This document shows positions 24,101 to 36,198 of a stretch of DNA of 64,000 nt, one piece after another. A program made the position numbers and the translations under genes. The DNA is taken from positions 1,557,001-1,621,000 of the forward strand of contig WPIO01000081.1 in the NCBI GenBank assembly GCA_009760855.2, written 5' to 3'. Within the stretch, counting starts at the first letter, position 1. Each line of letters begins with the position of its first letter. Source of the stretch: Cristatella mucedo (taxonomy: Eukaryota > Bryozoa > Phylactolaemata > Cristatellidae). Below the pieces are notes generated by a model, which was given only the letters and a program-made list of their open reading frames with translations, did no database searches and had not been told where the DNA came from.

Positions 24101-27100
24101 TGAGGGAATTGTACGTGCTCGAGGGCTAGGAGGATCACAGCAAAGGTATAGCTTGAGTGTCATCTGCATAGAAGTGAAAGCCTAGATTGTCCTTGGCAAT
24201 GACATTGGCAAGAGGAAGAGTATAAAACGTAAAAGCAACGAGACCAAGCACGCTCCCCTGAGGTACCCCATATTTCAGAGGTTTTTACATCGGATGATCT
24301 TTGTCCATTCACATCAATACTCTGGAGTCTTCTACTGAGATACGACCTGAACCATTGCAGAGCAGTACCAGTGAAGCCCAGGCAAGATGACACCACTCTA
24401 TCATTTGTCACATCTAACCATGTTAGGCTTGTTGACATTGAGCATGCTGACGCTAACCATTTGACCACGGCTTCTTTGCAGCAAATGTTAAGTGCCTAGA
24501 AAAAGGTTAAGTTATCTGAGGGCACTACGCAAATATATTATCATTATTACGTATAAGGCAACACAAACCAGAAAACTAATTGAGTTTTCCAAAGTAACTA
24601 CCGAAAATGTTACCGTAGGTAAGATTAATATGAGGAAGCAGTAAATCTTTTCAGATTGTGCATACTTCCACCTCCATTGGTGTACCAGGTTCAGAAAAAA
24701 ACATGCAACACCAACTTGTTAGGTGGTTTTAGTGGGTGGGGAAACAGTTGCGGTTATCGATAGATATTTTTCGGCAGCACAGTCAGAAGACGGTGAAGTA
24801 AGATTTCTTTGATGTGCCTGATATACTTCTCGAGAAAAAATGCATCATAACAACTGCGTCGAGTACTAGTTTGGGGAGTGTTCAGGGTTTGAGACTTCTT
24901 GTTTTCTGCCAGCTCTTACACAGGCCAGATCTGGCTTGAGAATGTGCAAGAAATCGGTAGTGCAGTTACAGCAAGAAATCAACTCACTAGGCTTCCCCAT
25001 GGGGAAAAAGCCGTAGAACTCTACAATCCCACTTAAGAGCTCATGCCAATCACACGAGATGCCACAACAATGGTTTCCTGCATGGGTTATATGTTCCCTG
25101 AATTTATGGGGCAGTAGTTTATTTTAGTGCTTGCATTTAGTAAACTGGAATAGTTAAAACCTAGGAAGCAATTTTAAAGGAATTCATTAATTCCTTTTTA
25201 CCAGAAAATGCTGTTTGATTTCTTCCTTTCCACCGTGTCATCGAATTTTAGCATCTTTTCGAACCATATCAAGCTTACGTTTGTAAATGCTCAAATTAGC
25301 ATGCTTCAGATTCTCGGTGATTGCTAAAATGTTGAGATAAATTGTTATCGAGTCGTATACTAGATGCATCTAGTAAATCTTACTCCACAGTTCTCCTGCG
25401 GTGCAAGAAAGTAATACCTGTCGAGAATATTTACTATGTCAGCAGCCAGAAATTGCCCCAGTTACTTCAAAGGCAGGGCGATTGCTCATATTTGTTTACC
25501 TGGTTTGATAACTTAGGTTGGTAGCATGTCCAGTTTCTTACAAATATTGCTAGCTCGAGCGTTTTCCTCTTTAGTGCTGCATTCAGCAAATGCTTTAATA
25601 GCAGTGAGTGGCTTGAGCAGTGCTTGGCTGATCGTTTTGCCATTCTGCAGGAATGCAGCCGGCACGGAGCTGCTCGTCTGCTCTACCGATGGCACCGTTG
25701 GCTACGTTCAGTTTTCATTGACCGAGCTAAAGGGTGTAGCCCTCACCGATGACGAAAAGGTGCAAAAGCCAGATGCTGCTCCCCGACTGGTTGAAAATGC
25801 TCTTTGTCAACTACTTTTTTCGTGCTCGTACTTCCTTTAACGTACCACATATTGGCATGGCTGTTCCTATCCTTCTAACAGAAGAGAAGTCTGCCTCTTC
25901 TTTTCAAACATAAATCTACCTCATATTTCTCTCCTTCTCTATTACCTTGAGCTCTTTCTCCCTCCCTCCCTCAAGCTCTCTCTCCCACCCTTCCTTCCTT
26001 CGTTGTTCCTTCTTTGCTACTCTAACCTCTGTGTCTTCCTTCCTTGTGTCCTTCCTTCCTCCTGCTCATCATCTTGCCCTTCGTTCATGAACTGCTGTGC
26101 TTTGCTGCTGTTGCCTTGCAACTGAACATTTCAATGCTGACGTTGCACTGTTTGCAGGCCAAGCTGCTGGTGAAGTTCTACGGTCAGTCGGCTGTCTCCA
26201 ATGGAGTACCAGCTGCCCATTCCAGCAGTGGTGGTGGCGCACAAATAATTGAGAGCGCTGACGTGCTCCGCCTGCAGCAGAATGCAGCCGCTGCAGCAGC
26301 AGCCCAAGTATCGTTGGCGGCAGTGGCAGCAACCGGGCGCATGTCGGCGGCACCGGCAGCACGGACTGCTTCGCTGGGCTCGGTCGATCCGGCTGCTGCA
26401 GCAGCGGTTGTTGCAGTAGCGGCAGCTGCTGCTGCTGTCGATGCCGGCCCTGCTGCTCAGAACACGTGCTCGTTGTCGATGAGTGACAGCGCGTCAGCGC
26501 AGGTGAGCGTGCTCGGCGCCTGTGTCGGCTCCTAGCTTGCCTCGCTATTGCAAAAAAGGATTGCAAATGTCGGCACAGCTCTTTTTTCTGCTGGTTTGTG
26601 TTCGCGCGAGGTTCGACTGTTCCTGTATAGCAGCCTAGCTAGCCAATGTGGCTCTCATATATTCTTGCAGGTAGGTGAATGCCAGCGGCCGGTTACCTAG
26701 GTTGCTGCATTTCAGAGTTGCACACTGACAGCTGGATCGGCAATGTCTTGGCCGGCTCATTCTTGCCGTTCAGTGCTGCTGTCTCATTGTCAGTGATCAG
26801 TGTCTCTGCTTTCATTTGTCTGCACGCTCCGCTTATCTTTCCTGGTGTTGATGTTGCCAACAGGTTCGCCTGAGCACGAAGCAGCTCGAGACGCGAACTC
26901 CTGATGGCAAGCGGAGAATCACGCCCATATTTCTATCTCCTCCTCCCGACCTGGGGTAGGTAGCACGACCCGTGGTGACTCACTTTGCAAGAGAGCATGG
27001 CCAGTGGCAGTCTTGTGCATTGCCACTACTGTGCAGGCACGTTTCCATCTCGTCGGTTCGATATGCTGATTAAGCAGAGCTTTTTAGCTAGTGCCATCGA

Positions 27101-30100
27101 TGTCGCGGCTTTTCAACTATCTCGTGTGATTTTTTCTCTACTCTTTTGCAATTGTTCCCCTACTCGATCGCCTTCTGTCAGTGAAGAACTATGGAAAGAG
27201 TGGGGGCTGCCAGTCGATCTAGTCCACAGCTCGGTGCCGGAATTTTCTTCAGACTAGCCCAGGCTAAAACTTCCTTTGAAGATTTGGTTGGCTAGGGCAA
27301 ACTGAAGAGTTGTGGGTAACTTTTTGTCATCAAGGTTAGCTACATATTGAGTAGGGCTAATCTATTCGAATTTTCAAGAATGTTTTAGTTGTTGGGGTTT
27401 TGTGCTAGGCATTTCTAGCACGATGTTACCTTATTTTTATGGATACTGCTCACTTGTGTATTTCTCGACTTTGCAGCTGCAGGGCTATGCAAGGAATCTT
27501 CAGAGTGAACAATAATGACTACTGCTTGTTCGTTTGATCGCCATTAGATGTTGCTGTCAGCACGGCATGTGTTGCAAAATAGACCGTGCTGCACATACTT
27601 GGCAGTTATTACTTGCCATCATTACGCGTTCTGGTCGGCAGTGATTGCACTGCCGGATTGCATTTTTTGTGATGAAGGCTTCTGGTCACGTGCAGCTTTA
27701 TTCTGTGCGAGAACTGGCCGATCGCTCACTGATGTGATAAGCACACTGCGACTCTAATGCCGACAGCCTCAATAAGTCAGCGTGAGACGTCAGCCAACCT
27801 TCCACCGATATATATGTGCACATCATCTTAATTGTTGCGATTGCTTCTTTCAGCGACATTCCTCTGCCCACCGCCGGTCCGACTTTCACCACTTCGACAG
27901 AGCAGAGCAAGATCGTGGTAGAGAAAACTGTGGAAGCCGTATCCAGGGCTGGTGCTGCCGACGCAGCTGCCAGCGCCGATGCAGACGAGCCGCCACAGCT
28001 CGATGTTGCTCCTCCGCTGTCGCCCATCGTTGGTAGCTGCATCCTGTCTATACAGGTGTGTGTGTGTCCGTGTGCACGCGATCGTGCGGGTTTGCCTACA
28101 CTGGTGGCCGTTCGTGTCTTGGGGGCTGTCGCTCTGACATATGCCGTCGCGCCATTTGCTCTTGCGATTTTTCCATGCCTCATTCGGTGCTAGCGACGTT
28201 TCTAGCATGTCGTCCTGTGGCGTTCTTATGCACTGCTTAATATTTTGTCGTCAGATTCTGGGTTCTTCCTGGAAAAATCTTATATTATCTAGTTTTTATT
28301 TTGATTCTTGATTGTTTCATGATTTCTGTTCATGATGGATAATGATTACCCGTGTGTTTGCTTAACTGCGACTTACCGTGCAGCTTGTCTAAGCCAGGGG
28401 GTGTCGGCAGATTGCCCCGAGCACATGCTCACTTCCACAGACACACTGCTTGTACTCACTCTCCTACATGCACTCAGGCCTAACAATCCTCGCATTATGG
28501 CTGCCATTATCGCAATATGGTGGTGGAGTAGAACTGAAAGCTAGGCTGGAGCCAAAGAATGAAGAGACCTAAAAGTGAACGACGAAACCTTGAAGTCGAT
28601 CCGTTGCTTGACAGGGAGCGAGTGCAGGTCGGCGAGAAGTGGTGTGATGTGGCAACTTCTACGCTCACGACATACAAGTCTAGCTGCAGAGTTTTGCACC
28701 AGCTGCAATTGCCTGATCGCACATGCTGGTAGGCCAGTAAGCAGTGAGTTGCAGAAGTCGAGACGGGATGTCACGAATGCATGAGCTAACTTGGACGTGG
28801 TATCTTTATCTAAACAAGCCCGAATTTTAGCAATGCTATGAAGCTGAAAATAGGCGGATTTGACTGTGGAGCTGATATGGTCGTCTAACGAGAGGTCGCT
28901 TTGGAATATGACACCTAGATTCCGAGCTGATTCGACAGGAAATATGCTGGCAGAGCCAATTTTGAGAGTCAGCCTTTCCAATCTCTGGATCACACTGGGT
29001 TTGCCCATAACTAGTAAGTTAGTTTTATCATCGTTAAGTTTTAGAAAATTTGCTGCCATCCATGTGCGGATGTCATCAATGCATGCAGCTCTAGAATTAA
29101 TATAGGACTCTGTCTTATTTTCTGGGGAAACATGGTGTGGGGTTCAAATCAGGCGAGTTGCTGGGCCACTACACTCTACCAACCAAGGATTTTTCAAAGG
29201 GGACTTTACGCAAGTCATCGTTGGTCCAGAATAATGGATTTTAAGGCTCAGATTTTCCTTTTGGTAATCGTCACACTTGCAGCAAGATTGGAGCCAAAAG
29301 GAAACTTCAAGGGTGGTGAAGTACTAATTGACGAATTCTTGTTTGGTGCTGATACAGTGGCCCAGCAGCTTGCCTGATTTGTATCCCATTGAACGACTAT
29401 AAAGCAGTGTTGACAGGCGGCTGAGGTCGGGTGTTCGGCCTGCACTAGTAGCTGACCTTTTCAATAAAATTCGGGCTCGTTGGAATATACTACTGCAGAA
29501 GAGACAACACAGAAGCTGGTGGTCTCTATTCCTGGTTAGGCAATGGAGGTCATAAAGAATCGTGGTTGGACGTCTAACTATATGCATACGTACATGCAGC
29601 ATGTGTTTGTTTTTGGGCTGTCAATAAATATTTTAACATGCTTCCGATAACTGTAATATGCGTGGCATCATAAAAAACCTTAATACCCGAAAAAAATTCA
29701 GCCACTGCAGCCATGCTGCAAGGATTGTTCACATTTGAGTGTACATGCGTACACACACGTGAAATTAAACAGTGAACAGAGGTCTGCATGAGAGCTGCTG
29801 GGGAGAGAGTGGGGGGAGAGAGAGAATTAGAGAGCAGAGATGCTGAGTCTACTTGCTTCGTTGGCTCGAGCAAGGGCCGCCAGAGTGCAAATTGAAGTCG
29901 ATCCTGGATATCACAGCCCTTGGTTTGCATTGACCCACAAAGGCATTCAGAGCTCTTGTTAAATGTGATGTTTTTTGCCGACAAATCTTTAGATAGTGCC
30001 GTAAATAAAATTTCATAGCATTACTGGTGCTCAGCTTCCATCTCGTAAAAGCGGTGCCAGTAAGCAGTGAGGGTCGATGCTACTCATACTGCAGAGGCTC

Positions 30101-33100
30101 ACGCTGCGCTGCTCTCATGCAGCCGTTAAAGCTTCAGTTACGTGGCCCGTGAGGTACTTCTTTTAGCTCGGCATCACGCTCAGCTTGGTTTCGGCACTCT
30201 TCCAGCCAGGCTGCTCGTCAGCCACTTGTCTGGCCCTAGCTCACACACCACACTCACATATAATGTATGTGCCTACCCTTTTCATCGAGCACTGATTGTG
30301 GAGCCTCATCTACAGCTCTGCTGCTACTAATAATCAATAGGCATTACAAATAAATGTACAAGTATACTTGTATGTATACGTACTATATAGCATCCCTATA
30401 TATGTCTCATGTGCAGCCATGAAGGCAGCACGCCGATACTCGTTTGTCTACCGCTCTACTGTAGTTTAGCACGTAAGAGAGCTTGTGGCCTAAGCCCAAG
30501 GCAGTGCTGCTGTCCATCACTGGTGCCGTTGTATGCAGTTAGCTGATTGAACAACCTCATTTATATAGAGGCAAAAGAGCCTTAACGGCTATCACTAAAC
30601 CTTACAGTGGTCACCTTACACTGGGCATAAAGGATCATCCACTGTAGGACTCGGACCCTTGATCGTGGTCATGTAGAGCCAGCACCTTACCCCTGGGCTG
30701 AAAAGGGGGCAGTATGGTGAGAGCTATCATTTCTGGACTGACACCTTGCCCTATTCCTTCATTCCTTTGTCCTTCGTTTTATTCTGTTTTGGCACTGGTA
30801 AAGTATTGCCCTTACCATCAAGGTCGTGCTGGCCTTTAATATCATGGTCTTGCTTGAGTCCAGGGGCATATTTTAAGAGCCCTGTGACTTGTCCTGCATT
30901 ACTTTGACTCGTGGTACTGCCGCCGGCATTGGACTTGCCTTTTTGCATTTTTCTCAGAACCTCTGCTGTCTAAGTGGTAATTATGTACTATCCTTTTAAC
31001 TTGTTGGCTAATTCAGCCTCCAGTCAGACCTTTTTTGCCAGCTTGATTTGACTCGCAGCTGCCAACTCTAGCTGTGCAGACTTTCCATTTTTAACCCCCA
31101 CCACCCGTTCGTTCCTAGCTGAGGCTGAGGACACGAAATTGTTAGAAAGAGTCCGGTGCCTTCTTTTGCAGCCTGCTCAGGTGTCAGCTCGCCAGGACTC
31201 CCCCACTACCTCCAGCAAGCATGTTCTCATTGGCTGCCGTTGCTGTGCCATTCAGCCGGCCTTAAATCCTAGCTGATTAAACAGCCTCTTTTTGTATAGC
31301 GACAGAAGAGCCTTTACGGCTATCACCACCTCTTGCAGTGGTGATAAAGAATCACCCACCGCAGGTTCTGAACCCACGACCTCGGGACCGAGGTCGTGAA
31401 AGCAACCGCCTTACCTAGTGTGCCATCACAGCTCACCAGTCTCGGCAGGAACTGAGAGCAGGCTGGTAGCATCCGCGCATGCTCAGCTCGTCGCGAGCTG
31501 CAAGGCCGACTGAGCTGCAAGGCCGACTTGCCGGGCGTACGCTGCAGCTCTGCTGCCATGTCCCAAATGTCTCGGTGAACCTGTGCACATAATGTGAAGG
31601 CATTTCGGCTGCTGGCTGCCATGCCCAAATCGTGCATGGATTTATCTCCTTTCTCTTTTTTCGCGGTCGAAAGACTTGCTATGACCCAGCTGCTTTGAGG
31701 CTCGGGCACTTTGCCGTTGGCATCAGTGCTTGCACTGCGTGCCCCTGCTGCTCAATCGAAAGCAGTGTTGGGCACGTGCCTTCCTGTTGCAGCCGATGAC
31801 TCCAGTCGAGGCTAGGGTAGCACCGAGCGGTAGGCGAGCTTCGAGCACCACCACCACCGCCACGTCGCACGAAGCCGATGAGAAGTACATATGCAGCGCT
31901 GCCTGTCTTCGAAGAAGCCATTGCATTGCTGCTAGGCTTGTTTGTCTTTAACCTGCTGTCCTGGTTTGGCCCAGTGGTTAAGGTGCTCCCCTTTGATGAC
32001 CGAGGTCAAGCTGAATGCATTTGATGACCGAGGTCGTGGGCTCGAGCCCTTCGACATATGTGAATCGCCTGGATAAAGATTGAGCTCACTTACGGTGCCA
32101 TGCAAATGAATTCATCTATTTTTTATACTTAACCTTGCAACTGCTACATTGCACTGCATCTCACTGACTGCCTCTACTTCTCTACAAGCAGTCCATTGAC
32201 TTTAAGGTTCTGTCATACACCTGTAGGTCCGTGTATTCTCTTGCTTCGGTGTAGAAGTACAACAGTCGAACTAGTTCACACGTCTGTGACTTCATGTCTT
32301 GATTACTGCAATTTCGTTTAGTCACAACTCCCGACTAGTCCCCTTAATCTTCTGCAAATTATGCACACCTTGGCAGCTTGCCTGGTCTGTCGTCAACGGT
32401 GTAGCTGCCACATTACATCAATTATGTCTGAGCTTTCCTGGCTCCCTATCAAGCATTAAACAGATTTTAAGATTCTCCCTCCCTCCCTCCCTCCCTCCCT
32501 CCCTCCCTCCCTCCCTCCCTCCCTCCCTCCCTCCCTCCCTCCCTCCCTCCCTCCCCCTCCCTCCCTCCCTCCTCCCTCCCTCCCTCCCTCCCTCCCTCCC
32601 TCCCTCCCTCCCTACCTCCCTCCCTCCCTCCCTCCCTCCCTCCCTCCCTCCCTCCCTCCCTCCCTCCCTCCCTCCCTCCCTCCCTCCCTCCCTTCCTCCC
32701 TCCCTCCCTCCCTCCCTCCCTCTCTCCCTCCCTCCCTCCCTTCCTCCCTTCCTCCCTTCCTCCCTCCCTCACTCTCACTCTCTCTCACCGTGGCTCACAG
32801 TTCGCCTTAAACGGTTGTACCAGCCTACCTATCCGACCTGCTTGCTTCTTCAGTGTACTCTGGCTCCACTCGCTCTCTGGCATCGAGCCATCTTGCCATC
32901 CCTTGCTCCGTGTTGAAATCTTTAAGTGATCGAGACTTTAGCTCAAACCTGCACCGAAAGTCTTGAACTTGCTTCCGGCTACCGTCGCTACCCACAGTAA
33001 CCTTGCATCATTTATGTCTGAGCTGAAGATGCATCTGCTCCTTCCACCTTTCCTTTTGCGGCAATGAACTTGTCGTTTTTGTTTCTCTGTGTGCTTGCCT

Positions 33101-36100
33101 GTGCATGATTGTGTGCATGTTATCCTGCCAGAGATCCTGCCAACCGTTGGCTCGAGTCTCTTCTTGTTTGCTTTAGCATACTGGCCTAAGCAAGACACTT
33201 GTTTGCTTTTGCAAGCCTAGCTAGGTGTAATACTGTCACTAACCTCGGTTATTGACTCTCCTGCATCTAGTTGTGGATAGAAATAAAGTTTTCTTATGGT
33301 GCTATCGATGCAAGCCGTTATGTTTTCAATTATTAGTAACTATAAATATTACTTGCTTGTGAGGCTTTGCATAGTACGCCCAGCTCCGACTCAAGTCGTG
33401 TAACTATGCCTGTAACCAACCTCTTATCCTTTAGAGACAATGCTTTGAGTAAGTATGTTCCTAAAGCCTGGATTTCACTATCGAACTGACATCGTAACGT
33501 CGAGCCTGACGATTCTTAAAAAAGAAACTCAAAACTTACCAGTTCATCTTAAAATATGTAATTCGTCCGTATAGTGCCCTACGAGAACTTAATCTGTATT
33601 CAGGTGCTTCACATATGCCACGGGGTTTTAGCTCACGACCTCGGCCAGACCATGGTCGGGGTGAGCACCTTAACCACTGAGCCAAAAGCATTGCATAACT
33701 ATTTGTCATTTAACAGCCTCATTAGTTTAGTGGTTTAGTGGCAGAAGATCCTTAGCAGCTATCACCACTGCTTGCAGTTGGCAATAAAGGATGGCCGATT
33801 GCAGGATTCGAACCCAACGAACTTGGTTGTGAAGAGCACCTTACCTCATGGGCTATTACGGCCCTACAACTAAAAGTGATATTCAAATCTCATGTTACTA
33901 TTAATTATAAGTAGTACTTGTTAGCATATTTAGTCGAGCTTTTTCTGAGGCTGTATTGCTGAGGCTGGATTATTCACTCGTGATGTGCAGCAGCTCGTGT
34001 CTCTCTTCACGTGCTGTCCTTGCATTTGTTGGTTACCCGTTGTCTCCTTCTGTTCATCGTAGCTCCTAATCACTGACTTCGTGCATCTGCTTGCTGGTGC
34101 TACTCGTATGGTCAGCTCCTGAAGCTTTCAGTCGGTCTCAGTCGGTGAAATTCCGTGGCCGAACTAGATGTGCAACCAATGTCAGTTGAGCTTTTAACAA
34201 GGCTTCACCTAGCAAAGTACTCAAGGTGACGAAGCTGCCTCAAACGCCCTGCAGCTGACTAGTCACTTGATCGCTAACCTTAGCCATAACTTCCAGTAGA
34301 ATTTTAAATCAACAACTTGCATCTCAAAAGTACCCGGATATAGTCAGTTTGAAATATTCTAGATGCCTGGTCCACCTGTCCGTGTGGGTCTACCAATGGG
34401 TAAATGAAGGGGAACTGCCAGTTGGATTCAGCCAATCAAATAGAGCTCATCCGGCTGTATTTAGAAAATTCGCCATCGGGTCACAGCACATACTCGTCTT
34501 TCTGGGGGGGGCCTCCATTTTGGCTGCCACCTCGCTAGGAAGCATTCTGTGAGGGATCTGCGATTTTAGAGTGAATGATAAGGCCAAGGAGCACGGCGAT
34601 CTTGCCAAGCGTGGTGGAAGTTCAACATCTGGACCAGCAGCGAGTGCGAATAGGCGACTCGACGTCAGGCATCAACGCGAAAAGCAGAAGAGGAAGAAGC
34701 AGCAGTTGCTTGACGGCCGTGCTGTCTCTCACCCTGCGGCCGGCGCCACACCCCAGCAGCAGCAGAGGGCGGTATGCTGCTGAAGTCGGCTGCTGCTTCT
34801 CGTGTGCTTGAGCAGCTCCTGCGACACAACTGAAGCCTTGCCGCTCTGCACCGCTCCGCTCTGCACTTCACCGCTCTGCTCTGCCTTGCTGCTCTGCTTG
34901 CATATGAGCCGGCTACTGGCCAGTAGGTAGCAGCTAGAGGCTGGGGGGGGGGGGGGAGAGCAGCTGCCTTTCCGGACGTCCTCTCACTCACTAAACGAGT
35001 GCTTGTCTGCTCTTTGCGTCAGGAGCAGCCCGGAGAAGTGGCTGCGACGTCCAGCGTCAGATCGGCATCGTCGGCAGGCGAGGGCGAAGCGCTGGCTGCT
35101 CCCATCCTACCGCTGCCACCGCAGCAGAAATCGCTCGTGGCCAAGGTGGGGCGCTGCTGCATCTGCATCTCGGTCAGCATCTCCCTGCCATGGTGTGAGA
35201 GCAAACTGGCTGTGGGAATGGCAGTCGGTGGGGGGCATGTTCTTTGCCTCATGTCTTGTCCATGCATCCTTTGAAAAGGAGGTAGTCAGGCCAATTATTA
35301 GGAAGGCACCCAATGGATTACTAACTTACAAAGCTTCTCACCTAACTGAACTGGCTCCACCTCAAGCAGCGTGTTTATTTCATGGCTTTTAGTCCTTTCA
35401 TTCTCTTTCTTCGGCCTACTCAGAGCTAGGTCCTACCAGGCTAGGCATCTTGCCACTCACTCCTCTGACTCAAGTCATTTAGCTGTGCCACTAGCTACCT
35501 CAAATCCCTAATACGAGACCGTGCCATTTAGTTGGTAGTGTTTAGAGTGTAGTGTGCACATCTTGCGAAACAGCAAATGACTTTCAGGAACACTTGTACT
35601 AAACAATACTTGGCAGCGTTGTATTTCCAGCTCTCATGCAGATGTTAATGTAACAGGGAGTCTGCCGTCTGCGACTGACTGGAACGCTGCTCTCCGAATG
35701 GCTAGTGTCTTGGCTGGTACCTAGCAGCAGGAAAGCTGCGCTCTGATTCGCCAGCAATATCTAGCAACATGGACCAGCTCTCCAATCTGCTGGCTAGTGT
35801 GGGGGTGGGAAGTAGATGGAGAAGTAATCCCTACAGTATGCATCGAAAGCCTTGAACTCAGTCTCGGCTGACGTCGCAAAATCTCCTGACTGGCTGGCAT
35901 TTAAATGGAAGCTCGAACCACACATGTTTCTTACAGTATTTGCCGGGTCTGTGTGAATTATTGTTGATCTGCGTATTCATTCGGAATTTCTACCTGCTAA
36001 ACTCAACAATGAACATGCATAATTGTAGTTTTTCTACAGAGATTTAGTTCTCTTAGGGCACTGTACAATATTTTAAGATCAGTTTTTATTAGTATTATTA

Positions 36101-36161
36101 AAACGCAAATGGCCTATTGTGGCCTTTTTACTTATGGCGTTGAGATTCATGGTATGTGGGA

Positions 36162-36198
<37 letters not shown>

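Noticed and set aside
28395-28500. Possible extra HIRA exon after a GTGCAG acceptor
   Set aside because: The phase-0 frame meets a stop at once, and other frames do not resemble HIRA.
30751-30948. Lys/Gly/Gln-rich 65-codon - strand frame
   Set aside because: Looks protein-like, but there is no recognised family, no clear splice context and no second exon. Left unannotated.
32299-32916. 205-codon Leu-Pro-Ser frame
   Set aside because: Translation of the CCCT array and flanking LINE-A relic.
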